Source of the DNA: an uncultured Bacteroides sp.
GTDB taxonomy: Bacteria > Bacteroidota > Bacteroidia > Bacteroidales > Bacteroidaceae
Length of the DNA: 64,000 nt
Reading direction: 5' to 3'
NCBI GenBank assembly: GCA_900544075.1
Contig: UQTJ01000006.1
Span: 42,757-106,756, forward strand
The notes below the pieces were generated by a model. That model did not search any database. It saw only the letters and a program-made list of their open reading frames with translations, and had not been told where the DNA came from. Below, in pieces: positions 44,400 through 53,077 of the stretch. The position numbers were made by a program, and so were the translations under genes. Every line of letters starts with the position of its first letter. Positions within the stretch are counted from its first letter, which is position 1.

Positions 44400-45302
44400 T
44401 TATAATGTTTTAAGCCATTCTATGGTCTTTATGATTCCCTCATCAAATGGTGTTGAAATATATGCTCCAATAGCTGAGACTAATGAACTGTTGTCAAACA
44501 TATCCATTGTATATTTTATTCCGTCATCAGGACGTTTGCCTATCTTAATTTTATCCGAACAGCCTGCAAGTTCTCCTATCCTCAACAAATAGTCTTTCAA
44601 CAATCTTGGATGGCCGGAACCAATATAGTAGAAAAATTTCGGAACTTCTTTTTCTCCTAAACGGTAAACAGCTTCTATCAAATCATCTACATATATAAAG
44701 TCATATGGTTGTTGTGCCGGACCGAATGTCGCATCATTACCTGACATAATCTCACCTAACGTATAGCTTACTAAATTTCCTGTTTTATTTCCTATACCAT
44801 ATATATTTGAGAACTGCATCCATACGAAAGGCAATCCTATATTCTTACAATAGTCATCCAATATTAAATTGCATGCATGTTTAGCCACCCCATACATCAT
44901 ACCTCCACTGGTCTGTTTCAGATTGGGAAGGCTGAAAGTTGCATTTTCAGCTACTGTACCTGCGCAGAGGAATTTCTTAACTCCCAATTGCTTGCATACG
45001 TTAACACAATCTATGGCCATTTGTATGTTTGCCAATTGTACATTTGGATTGGCTTTATCTTGTCCATTTACACCTCTCCAAGCAAAATGATAAAAAGCAT
45101 CATATTCTCCTGAAGGAAGTTTATTTATAAGAGAAACATCAACTCCAGCCTCTATTTTAGTTATCAGACGATTGTTTTCCGGTATATGAGAATTCGTAAA
45201 AGACAAGTCTATAGCAATTACTTCAATACCATTTTCTATTAATTTTTTTATTAATGAACTGCCAATAAAGCCATTGGCCCCTGTAACGATTACCTTTTTC
45301 AT
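44400..45302 (-). CDS. NAD-dependent epimerase/4-ketoreductase (SDR) of the CDP-sugar set
   Basis: A 300-residue extended SDR. KKVIVTGANGFIGSSLIKKL carries the NAD motif, KFLCAGTVAENATF holds the catalytic Thr/Ser region, and MYGVAKHACNLILDDY gives YxxxK. It most likely reduces the 4-keto group of the CDP-6-deoxyhexulose produced by RfbG and the RmlC-like epimerase, giving a CDP-6-deoxyhexose. Its gene is 3 bases after rfbG. No 3-dehydrase (RfbH/E1) is present, so a 3,6-dideoxyhexose is not expected. Confidence 0.83.
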   Translation of the reverse strand: MKKVIVTGANGFIGSSLIKKLIENGIEVIAIDLSFTNSHIPENNRLITKIEAGVDVSLINKLPSGEYDAFYHFAWRGVNGQDKANPNVQLANIQMAIDCVNVCKQLGVKKFLCAGTVAENATFSLPNLKQTSGGMMYGVAKHACNLILDDYCKNIGLPFVWMQFSNIYGIGNKTGNLVSYTLGEIMSGNDATFGPAQQPYDFIYVDDLIEAVYRLGEKEVPKFFYYIGSGHPRLLKDYLLRIGELAGCSDKIKIGKRPDDGIKYTMDMFDNSSLVSAIGAYISTPFDEGIIKTIEWLKTL

Positions 45303-45305
45303 AGT

Positions 45306-46373
45306 CTATTTCATAAGAAATTCTGCAATCTGTTTATCCATACAAGCGCTTACGTCACCTCCTGAAAGCCAGATTTTACTCCATTCTACAATCTTTTCCA
45401 TTGCTTCATCCAGATTCCATCTAGGACTCCAACCAAAAGTCGTTTTAAGTTTGGAACAATCTAGCTTAAGGAAGTTTGCCTCATGAGGACCACCATCATA
45501 TTTATTTATCCATTTTGCACCTTCACCCCATTTGCTTACAAATAAATCAACCAGTGCCCCAGTCTGGAAACAGTCAACATCATCAGGACCAACATTGTAA
45601 TAGTCAGCATACGAATAGTCTTCATACTGTTTCATTGCTATGAGCAGATATGCATATAGCGGCTCAAGCACATGCTGATACGGTCTTGTAGAGAAAGGAT
45701 TACGCACAATAATATCCTCATGTTTTGCGGCAGCTCTAATACAATCCGGTATGATACGGTCGTTAGCAAAATCACCTCCTCCAATAACATTACCGGCACG
45801 GGCTGTAGATATTGCTATAATAGCCTTACCATCCTTATCCGTAAAGAATGAACGTTTGTAAGAATGAGTTACTAATTCTGAACAAGACTTTGAATTAGAG
45901 TATGGATCATAACCGTCCAATTCTTCGTTTTCACGATATCCCCAATTCCATTCCTTATTTAAATATACTTTATCTGTTGTTACGTTTAAGAATGATTTTA
46001 CACAGTTTGACAGACGGACACACTCAAGAATGTTAACCGTACCCATTACATTGGTTTCATATGTGTAAGCAGGTTCTTTATATGAGTCACGTACAATCGG
46101 TTGGGCTGCAAGGTGTAAAACTATTTCAGGCTGTGCTTCGTCGAAGGCTTTCTTAAGAGAAGACATATCACGAATATCACCGATTATTGAATTAACATCG
46201 TTCTCAATGTTAGCAATCTCGAAAAGTGAAGGTGTTGTCGGTGCTTCGAGTGAATAACCAGTAACCATTGCACCGGCATTAGATAGAATCTTACACAACC
46301 AACTACCTTTAAAACCAGTGTGACCAGTTACGAACACACGTTTACCTTTATAAAAATCTAATATATTTTCCAT
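45306..46373 (-). CDS. rfbG: CDP-glucose 4,6-dehydratase
   Basis: A 355-residue extended SDR. GKRVFVTGHTGFKGSWLCKI is the family's typical opening, with HLAAQPIVRDSYKEPAYTYE and the YxxxK-like YSNSKSCSELVTHSY. It makes CDP-4-keto-6-deoxyglucose. It lies 8 bases after rfbF, which makes CDP-glucose, so the first two steps are secure. Confidence 0.92.
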   Translation of the reverse strand: MENILDFYKGKRVFVTGHTGFKGSWLCKILSNAGAMVTGYSLEAPTTPSLFEIANIENDVNSIIGDIRDMSSLKKAFDEAQPEIVLHLAAQPIVRDSYKEPAYTYETNVMGTVNILECVRLSNCVKSFLNVTTDKVYLNKEWNWGYRENEELDGYDPYSNSKSCSELVTHSYKRSFFTDKDGKAIIAISTARAGNVIGGGDFANDRIIPDCIRAAAKHEDIIVRNPFSTRPYQHVLEPLYAYLLIAMKQYEDYSYADYYNVGPDDVDCFQTGALVDLFVSKWGEGAKWINKYDGGPHEANFLKLDCSKLKTTFGWSPRWNLDEAMEKIVEWSKIWLSGGDVSACMDKQIAEFLMK

Positions 46374-46381
46374 TGAGTTAA

Positions 46382-47194
46382 TTATTTTGCATAATCAGGA
46401 ATGTCAGGAACTGAACGCTCCCAGCGCTTCCATGGAGCCTTGTTTTCTGATAAAAGTTTCTCTAAAATAGATTTTTCTCTTATATTGTCCATGCATTGCC
46501 AAAAGCCTGTATGTACGTATGACATCAACTCTCCTCTATTGGCAAGTTCTACAAGAGCTGTTTTTTCAAATACGCATGAGTCACCATCGAGTAAATCGAA
46601 TACTTCAGGCTGAAGTACCATATAACCGGCATTGATAGGACTGCCGTCTGTTACGCTTTTTTCACGGAAAGCTCGGACTGCTTGATCTTTTGTTATTTCA
46701 AGAACCCCTTTATCCTGAGTCATTTTAACAGCTGTAAGTGTTGCTAATTTACCATGAGATTTATGGAATTCTACCAACTTGTCAATTTCCACATCACATA
46801 CCCCATCTCCGTATGTCATTAGAAAAGGTTCGTTGCCTATATATTTCTGGATACGTTTGATTCTGCCTCCTGTCATAGTATTGTATCCTGTATCAACAAC
46901 TGTTACTTTCCATGGTTCCATATTAGTCTGGTGAACAGTCATCTCATTTTTCCCGTTACGATAATCAAAAGTAATATCAGAATTATGCAGGAAGTAATTA
47001 GCAAACCACTCCTTTATATACTCCTGTTTGTAACCGGCACATATAATAAACTCAGTATGGCCATAGTAGGCATATTCTTTCATGATATGCCACAAAATAG
47101 GCATTCCACCTATTTCTATCATAGGTTTTGGTTTGAACTGAGATTCTTCTGATATACGGGAGCCGAACCCACCTGCTAATAATACAACCTTCAT
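46382..47194 (-). CDS. rfbF: Glucose-1-phosphate cytidylyltransferase
   Basis: A 270-residue nucleotidyltransferase that begins MKVVLLAGGFGSRISEESQF with PKPMIEIGGMPILWHIMKEY. FLMTYGDGVCDVEIDKLVEF is the metal-binding region. It makes CDP-glucose from CTP and glucose-1-phosphate. It follows wzc after 144 bases that contain no promoter consensus that I could find. Confidence 0.93.
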   Translation of the reverse strand: MKVVLLAGGFGSRISEESQFKPKPMIEIGGMPILWHIMKEYAYYGHTEFIICAGYKQEYIKEWFANYFLHNSDITFDYRNGKNEMTVHQTNMEPWKVTVVDTGYNTMTGGRIKRIQKYIGNEPFLMTYGDGVCDVEIDKLVEFHKSHGKLATLTAVKMTQDKGVLEITKDQAVRAFREKSVTDGSPINAGYMVLQPEVFDLLDGDSCVFEKTALVELANRGELMSYVHTGFWQCMDNIREKSILEKLLSENKAPWKRWERSVPDIPDYAK

Positions 47195-47338
47195 AGTTTT
47201 ATTATTTAGATAATTTTAATTTAAAAATTTAATTCTATATCTTCTTCTTTATATAAAACCAGAATCATTCGAAGTCTTATTAGATTCTCTCAAAAAAGTT
47301 TTCTGCGAAAATAAATAAATACCCTCAAATAAACTCAT

Positions 47339-49768
47339 TTATTTATCTTTTCCATACCCATAACCATAGCCATAACCGTATTTCTTACCATAGCCATATT
47401 TACCATAGTGACCATATTTTCCATAGCCGTAATAATATCCGTTGCGGCGTTTATTCATATTGATACCATTAATTATAGTACATAGGTTAGGTAACTTACC
47501 TTCAGTTTTAAGTTCGTTAATAAGGGCATAGTCGCTCTTGTGGGTATAGTCAGCACGACATACATAGATGCTTACGTCGGCTACACGGGATATGAGCTGG
47601 GTATCCGTTACGATGCCGATAGGGGCGGTATCGAGGATTACATAATCGAAGTTATTCTTTAATATTTCAATAGCCTTGTCGAAAGCATCGCGGGCTACAA
47701 GTTCCGTTGGGTTAGGAGGAACTGTTCCACCCGGAAGGATATAGAGATTGTCGGAAATATCGCTTTTCTGACAGAGGGTCATAAGCTCTACTGTGCTTGG
47801 AGAGGCAAGATAACTGGTGATTCCTTCTATCTTGCGGGAGATATTGAAGACTTTATTCAGACCAGGCTTACGGATATCCATACCTACAATGACTGTCTTC
47901 TTACCCATAAAGGCAAAGGATGTGGCAAGATTGCCGGCTATGAAGCTCTTGCCTTCGCCCGGAGTAGTGGATGTTATAAGGATGACTTTCTGGCCTTCAC
48001 GGAGCATATACTGTACGTTGGTACGGACGCTGCGGAAGACTTCTTCCATAAGGTCGTTGCGGTTCTCACGGATTACGATGGCTCCTTCGCTGCGTTTGTC
48101 GGTCTGTGGAACATCACCTACAATAGTAACATCGGTGATTCTCTCGACATCGGCACGGCCTTCTATCTTGAAACGGAGCATGCGGATAAGCCAGAGGCAA
48201 CCGATAGGGAAAGCTATTCCCAAGACGAAGGCTATCATATATATCTGTTTGCTCTTTGGGCCTGTCTGTCCGCCAAAGAGAGGTTCCTCGATAATACGGC
48301 CGTTATTTGCTACTGATGCAAGGGTAATGGCGTTTTCCTCGCGTTTCTGAAGAAGCATGAGGTAGAGGTTTGCCTTGATTTCCTGCTGACGGGATATGCT
48401 GATAAGTTCCTTTTCCTGGATAGGGGCATTGCTGATACGGGTTTCGTATTTACCAGCCTCTATGTCGAGGTTGCTGCGGGTGATAAGGAGTCCTTTATGG
48501 ACACTCTCTACTGTTGTCAATACGCTGTTGCGTGTAGCGGCAAGGGAGATATCCAGATTTACCACGGCTGGGTTCTTCTCGTTCGATGTACGTAGAAGAC
48601 GCTTACGCTCAATAAGCATCTCGTTGTACTGGGAGATGACTGTGGTAAGGGTAGGGTCGGTGATACCTACATTGGCAGGAATGACCTCATAGCGGTTCTT
48701 AGGATTATCGATATACTGACGGAGGAACTCTACCAAACGGAGCTGTGTAGCGTTCTCTGCACGGCGGGCATTATACTCGCTGCTTCCCTGAAGAGCTATC
48801 TGCGCATCACTGCTTATATCTGTTAATCCGGCTTTCTGCTTATACTCGGCAAGTTCTTTTTCTGTGGTACCAAGTTCCTTATTGATTATCTCGATACGGG
48901 CATTGATGAACTCTGCTGTACGGCTTGCCACTTCGTTCTTGTCGTCGTTGGCATCGCTGTTATAGAGTGCCACAAGAGTATTGATAAAGTCGATTCCACG
49001 GCTTACGTTTACATCAGAATAGTTGAGGGCAATGATGGACGTGGTCTTGCTGGTAGGTGCCGCACTCAGACGTGCCTTGCATCCTGCTGCCATTGCAGTA
49101 GGGTTGACAATGGTAACGTCGATGGTACGAGGTTTATCAACCTTAGCGAGAACAGAGTCGGAAGGAGCAGTGAAACTTACTGTTCCTACAGGGGTAATCA
49201 TAATGGCGGGCATGCGGTCGAATGTACGTGTCTCTTCCTGCTTTTCGCCATTGAGAGAATAAGCTGCCCTGACACTGAAAGCGCTGTCCGGTGTAAGGCT
49301 GACGCTCAGTTGCATTGCTCCCTGGAGGCGGTCGGCTTCCTCAGGAGCCATCCATACCTTGACGGGGCTGCTTTTATATAATGTGGCAGGATAGCCGAAA
49401 GTACGTTCCTCTGTATAGTTGATATTCAGACTGAGATTGTTAACCACTTTCTTGATAAGGGTGCGCGACTGGATGACTTCTACCTCATTGTCGAATATGC
49501 TTGCCATAGAAAGCATACCGAGGTCTTCCATAGCGGCAAAAGTGGAAGCGGCACCACGGTTCTTGCTCTTGTCGCCCTGCTTGATAAGGACTGTGGCGTT
49601 GACATTATATACGGGTGACTGGTAGCGGAGATATACATATGCTCCGGCCATGCACAGTACAAGGAATATAAGTATATATGGCCAGTGGATAAGGTATTCC
49701 ATTATCACGGCTTTCCAGTCGATAGGCTTTTCGTTTTCTTCTTCAAAGAAGTTATTCTGATTATCCAT
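47339..49768 (-). CDS. wzc: Wzc-like polysaccharide copolymerase and tyrosine autokinase
   Basis: An 809-residue inner-membrane protein. The first membrane segment is near residues 32-48, followed by a long periplasmic coiled-coil domain. The second segment is IYMIAFVLGIAFPIGCLWLI near 510. A cytoplasmic BY-kinase domain follows, with Walker A ITSTTPGEGKSFIAGNLATS (about 603), Walker A' VIVGMDIRKPG (about 628) and Walker B DYVILDTAPIG (about 709). The C-terminus is a run of Gly-Tyr/Gly-Lys units with many Tyr residues, the likely autophosphorylation cluster. It controls chain length and couples polymerisation to export through Wza. Confidence 0.95.
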   Translation of the reverse strand: MDNQNNFFEEENEKPIDWKAVIMEYLIHWPYILIFLVLCMAGAYVYLRYQSPVYNVNATVLIKQGDKSKNRGAASTFAAMEDLGMLSMASIFDNEVEVIQSRTLIKKVVNNLSLNINYTEERTFGYPATLYKSSPVKVWMAPEEADRLQGAMQLSVSLTPDSAFSVRAAYSLNGEKQEETRTFDRMPAIMITPVGTVSFTAPSDSVLAKVDKPRTIDVTIVNPTAMAAGCKARLSAAPTSKTTSIIALNYSDVNVSRGIDFINTLVALYNSDANDDKNEVASRTAEFINARIEIINKELGTTEKELAEYKQKAGLTDISSDAQIALQGSSEYNARRAENATQLRLVEFLRQYIDNPKNRYEVIPANVGITDPTLTTVISQYNEMLIERKRLLRTSNEKNPAVVNLDISLAATRNSVLTTVESVHKGLLITRSNLDIEAGKYETRISNAPIQEKELISISRQQEIKANLYLMLLQKREENAITLASVANNGRIIEEPLFGGQTGPKSKQIYMIAFVLGIAFPIGCLWLIRMLRFKIEGRADVERITDVTIVGDVPQTDKRSEGAIVIRENRNDLMEEVFRSVRTNVQYMLREGQKVILITSTTPGEGKSFIAGNLATSFAFMGKKTVIVGMDIRKPGLNKVFNISRKIEGITSYLASPSTVELMTLCQKSDISDNLYILPGGTVPPNPTELVARDAFDKAIEILKNNFDYVILDTAPIGIVTDTQLISRVADVSIYVCRADYTHKSDYALINELKTEGKLPNLCTIINGINMNKRRNGYYYGYGKYGHYGKYGYGKKYGYGYGYGYGKDK

Positions 49769-49798
49769 TTAATTCAATTAAAAGTTAATAATTAGGAA

Positions 49799-50605
49799 TT
49801 ATTTTGTTAGTGCTATGACAAGTGTTGTTACTGATGTCACGAGGCTGAGGAGGGTTATCCACATTGAGGCGTTGGTGCTGAATGTGTTGCTGCGAACCTT
49901 GGCTTTGGTAGGCTTGACATAGATAACGTCATTCTGCTGGATATAGAAGTACGGCGAGTTGGCTATGTCGGCACGTGTGAGGTCGAGGGTATATATCTGG
50001 CGCTTGCCTGTGGCATCTTCACGCATGAGCTGTACATCATTGCGCACGGAGAAAAGGGTCATGTCGCCTGCCTGGGCAAGGGCTTCGAATACTGTCATCT
50101 TTTCGTTCTCGGTGGTATATGTTCCGGGACGTGCCACTTCGCCAAGGACACTGAACTTATAGTTGTTTGAACGGACAGTGACGTTAGGCTCTTCGTTAAG
50201 ATAGTCTTTAAGACGGGTACGGATAAGCTCTTCACACTGGCGAGTGGTCATGCCGTCAACCTTAAGCATTCCGAGGATAGGAAAGTCGATACATCCATTG
50301 TTGTCAACCAGATAGACAAGGAGCTTGGCATCGTTCATACCTACCTGATTATTTTGCATCTGACCTTTTGCCTGTCCTATCTTGCGATAGAAAGGCGCGG
50401 AAGCCTCAGGGTCGGATGTGCTGACAAGGATAGTAAGCTCATCCTTTGGCATGATGCGGAAATCGTAAAGCTGGGATTTTGCGGTTTCGTTGAACACTTC
50501 GGACTCTTGCATGTAGAGTGCGCTCTTGTAGGACGAGCAGGAGGTGCCGCCCATCATGGCTGCTGTAAGAATACAGCCAAGGAAGATTTTCCTAAAATGT
50601 AGCAT
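49799..50605 (-). CDS. wza: Wza-like polysaccharide export lipoprotein
   Basis: From the ATG at 50605 the protein has 268 residues and a lipoprotein signal (FLGCILTAAMMGGTSC). The N-terminal part contains KSQLYDFRIMPKDELTILVS, the conserved poly-export domain. A SLBB-like region includes YKFSVLGEVARPGTYTTENE, and YIQQNDVIYVKPTKAKVRS lies near the end, followed by a hydrophobic C-terminus. The start at 50659 adds 18 residues without homology and would disrupt the signal, so it was not used. It forms the outer-membrane export channel and is the first gene of the capsule operon. Confidence 0.92.
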   Translation of the reverse strand: MLHFRKIFLGCILTAAMMGGTSCSSYKSALYMQESEVFNETAKSQLYDFRIMPKDELTILVSTSDPEASAPFYRKIGQAKGQMQNNQVGMNDAKLLVYLVDNNGCIDFPILGMLKVDGMTTRQCEELIRTRLKDYLNEEPNVTVRSNNYKFSVLGEVARPGTYTTENEKMTVFEALAQAGDMTLFSVRNDVQLMREDATGKRQIYTLDLTRADIANSPYFYIQQNDVIYVKPTKAKVRSNTFSTNASMWITLLSLVTSVTTLVIALTK

Positions 50606-50735
50606 ATGAGTTTTTAAATTTTTAGTTTTCAGTTGACGAGGTACCTGCCTTTCGGGCACGCTTCGCGGCTCCCTGTCACAGTGAATTCCCCTTTAATCAA
50701 CACCATAACAGGAATAAAGTTTTCAAATTCAGGCG

Positions 50736-50743
50736 CAAAATTA
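50736..50743 (-). promoter_or_regulatory. Candidate -7 box of the capsule operon
   Basis: The minus strand reads TAATTTTG, matching TAnnTTTG, about 130 bases before the wza start. A TTTG on the same strand (50758-50761) is only 14 bases upstream, shorter than usual, so the promoter is tentative. The leader contains a GC-rich segment (50640-50690) that could fold. Confidence 0.4.
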
Positions 50744-50839
50744 GGCAAAATATACCACAAAGGGAAATAAATTGTAAGTTTTTTTTGGGAAAGTGGGAGG
50801 AAAGGAGGAGAAATGGAGGAAAATAAGTAATAAAGTATT

Positions 50840-50959
50840 ATAATCCCATGTGGTCTTGGCAGTCATGGCCTGTGCCTCGATACAAGCCTTAAGCAGACCG
50901 CCAATCATTGAGCTGAAAGGTATCGCCTGCAACGCACTGGTTGCCACCTGCGATGGTGC
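50840..50959 (-). pseudogene. N-terminal fragment of a DUF2589-like gene
   Basis: Just after the rloB-like stop, the minus strand encodes APSQVATSALQAIPFSSMIG and GLLKACIEAQAMTAKTTWDY with no ATG in frame. It then runs into unrelated, low-complexity sequence. The pattern IGGxLKAxIEAQAxxAxTTxxF is what I remember for DUF2589 proteins. Only about 40 codons are left, so it is a broken copy. It lies on the same strand as the RloAB genes and upstream of wza. Confidence 0.5.
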
Positions 50960-50962
50960 ATT

Positions 50963-51637
50963 TTAATATCCCATTACAGTTACAATATCCATAAAATTAG
51001 TTCCAAAATCAGTCATAATTTCACTCACTGCTGTTCTATATGTTTTGCTGTTGTCAATTGCGTTTTTTATCCTAACGGCAAATCTTGAAAAATCAAGACT
51101 TCCATGCTTGTAACCTTGAAGTTTTCTTTTGAGCATTCTTTCGAGAAACTGTATTTGTTTCTTGCAATTGAGATTATCTTCATAAATACCTTCTCTTAGC
51201 CATGAGTAGTAATGGAATACAAGCCATATCTGAAAAGCAGGATTCGATAAAATGATATTTATATTCTCATTTTGGCTTATGGAAATTAATTTTAGCTGTT
51301 CGTCTGTTTTGAATGAACCTGAATCCAAATCGCAGATTGTATATAAACTCATATTGGACGGTCTGGATGGATAATTCAATTTTATATAGTTTAATAATGC
51401 ATCTGTGCGTTTTAAAGGATGAGAACAACTTACAATAGATTCATCTATCTTGTCGTTTACACAGACCATGAGTTTCTTCAATTTATTATTGTCCTTAAGT
51501 AATTTTTCCAGCCCTTTCAAGTATTGAATCTCTTCTTTTTCACCCTCTGTTATATATGTCAATATTTCCGGTTCCGGTTCAGAACCGGCAATATAAGTGC
51601 TGCTTACTCCTGGAATGGTATTTGGCCTGCTGCTCAT
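50963..51637 (-). CDS. rloB: RloB-family TOPRIM-like protein
   Basis: A 224-residue protein. ILTYITEGEKEEIQYLKGLE carries the TOPRIM-type Glu, LYTICDLDSGSF the DxD-like acidic pair, and NPAFQIWLVFHYYSWLREGI a conserved RloB segment. It is paired with an AAA ATPase 3 bases upstream, the usual RloA-RloB arrangement. TOPRIM nucleases of this class (OLD and the AriB effector of the PARIS anti-phage system) act with an ATPase partner, so a defence role is likely but not demonstrated for RloAB. Confidence 0.82.
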   Translation of the reverse strand: MSSRPNTIPGVSSTYIAGSEPEPEILTYITEGEKEEIQYLKGLEKLLKDNNKLKKLMVCVNDKIDESIVSCSHPLKRTDALLNYIKLNYPSRPSNMSLYTICDLDSGSFKTDEQLKLISISQNENINIILSNPAFQIWLVFHYYSWLREGIYEDNLNCKKQIQFLERMLKRKLQGYKHGSLDFSRFAVRIKNAIDNSKTYRTAVSEIMTDFGTNFMDIVTVMGY

Positions 51638-51640
51638 AGG

Positions 51641-52966
51641 TTATTCATTGAAGTTAAAATCAGGTATGCCCTGATACATACCATTAAGATAGTTTATTTC
51701 TGCATTATCAGGATATTCAACTCTGTATTTGGCTAATGGATACAGTGACGAAGCTTCATTTCTGTTTCTGTTTATAAACCAGATTTCATCAGGACGCAAT
51801 AGAGATAAGTTTATCATCTTTACATCGTGAGTGGTACAGATCAATTGCCTGTTCTGCTCTCCTTCACTTGACAGAAAATTTCTGAAAATCATAGTAGTAA
51901 GCAAGCTATGTAAATTCCTGTCGATTTCATCCACTATCAATACACCGCCACTAAGAATAACTCTTGCATAAGGAGGAATCAAATCGAACAGCCTCTGTGT
52001 TCCATCCGATTCTTCATCTTTGGAGAATTCTGCTGTGTAATCATTAACGCGATGTCTGAATTTGACTTCCTTTGCTGTAAGTCTGTCTTCATCGTTTATT
52101 TCAAACAGATATTCTTTGCCATTTATGTTGAGCATACCTTTTGTTCCTTCATTTTTCTTATCCAACAAACTTTTATTTATTTCCGAGAGGAACTCCGGGT
52201 TTACTGTAAGATATTCTATAGGAACTTCTTTCAGGTGGATATTGTCGATGTCTATACCAAAAATCTTGAAGTACTCCTTATATAATATGTTTACTTCCTT
52301 TTCATTACCGTAAACAGCTGACAATAAATTGAACTTTGTATTTGGGAAAAAGATAGTCAGTCTTTTGAACCATGTAAAGACTTCTTTACATGAGTCCCAA
52401 AACATACCTTTTCCGTATGATATGCTTCCAAGCTTTGTAATCAACAAACTATGGTCTGATGAAGCCTGATCCTCTTCATAGATTCTAAGACGTGACAATT
52501 CTTCAGCAGACATATTCTTTAAATGTTCTTTTAAAGAAATGCCGTCTTCCGTTCTCTCCCTATGAAATATGCAGATTTCTTTGGTCAGTTCATATAGCCA
52601 TTCTTCCTGTACCATTGCTTTATTAAAAATGACACTGAAGCCATACTGGTATATTTCTCTACCTGTTTTTATTTCAAATGAAAAAACGGATTCCTGATTC
52701 TGCTTTTCCTTGTCAAGTCTGTAACTGTAATTAAGTAACGGAGAAAGTGTACTGTTGTCTAAAATATATGAACGTGCAAAATCCATTGATTTTATCAATG
52801 AACTTTTACCGGATGCATTTGCTCCATATATAATTGCCGTTTTCAGAACGGGGAAAAAATCTTTGTCTATCAAGTGCCCTTCTATATTGTTTACACTTGG
52901 AATCATAGATAATTCTACCGTTTCCTTATATGTCATAAAGTTGCTGACTGTGTATCGGTATAGCAT
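51641..52966 (-). CDS. rloA: RloA-like AAA/ABC-type ATPase
   Basis: A 441-residue SMC/OLD-like ATPase. It has TAIIYGANASGKSSLIKSMD (Walker A, about residues 43-52), KDEESDGTQRLFDLIPPYAR (signature-like region), VILSGGVLIVDEIDRNLHSL (Walker B) and RQLICTTHDVKMI (H-loop). The insert between the Walker motifs is long and charged. Family AAA_15/AAA_21 proteins of this shape sense an intruder signal and control a toxin or nuclease partner. A 50-bp promoter repeat lies 62 bases upstream. The ATPase motifs are intact. Confidence 0.85.
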   Translation of the reverse strand: MLYRYTVSNFMTYKETVELSMIPSVNNIEGHLIDKDFFPVLKTAIIYGANASGKSSLIKSMDFARSYILDNSTLSPLLNYSYRLDKEKQNQESVFSFEIKTGREIYQYGFSVIFNKAMVQEEWLYELTKEICIFHRERTEDGISLKEHLKNMSAEELSRLRIYEEDQASSDHSLLITKLGSISYGKGMFWDSCKEVFTWFKRLTIFFPNTKFNLLSAVYGNEKEVNILYKEYFKIFGIDIDNIHLKEVPIEYLTVNPEFLSEINKSLLDKKNEGTKGMLNINGKEYLFEINDEDRLTAKEVKFRHRVNDYTAEFSKDEESDGTQRLFDLIPPYARVILSGGVLIVDEIDRNLHSLLTTMIFRNFLSSEGEQNRQLICTTHDVKMINLSLLRPDEIWFINRNRNEASSLYPLAKYRVEYPDNAEINYLNGMYQGIPDFNFNE

Positions 52967-53027
52967 ATATTATATCTCCTCTTGATTTTTTCTGAGATGT
53001 TGACCTTGTAGTTCTTGTTAAAATCTG

Positions 53028-53077
53028 CTGCAAATTTATATCTTTTCACCCTCAGATACAAAAAAACGTGGCACTTA
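53028..53077 (-). promoter_or_regulatory. Copy A of a 50-bp promoter repeat, driving rloAB
   Basis: On the minus strand this copy contains TTTG, 20 bases, then TAAATTTG, an exact fit to the Bacteroidetes -33/-7 pattern. Start of transcription would be near 53024 and the leader about 60 bases. It differs at one position from copy B at 53886-53935. The last 26 bases of hepT, encoding SATFFCI and the stop, lie inside this copy, so promoter and coding sequence overlap. Confidence 0.8.

Noticed and set aside
50606..50962. Invertible promoter segment upstream of wza
   Set aside because: No pair of inverted repeats was seen around the candidate promoter.
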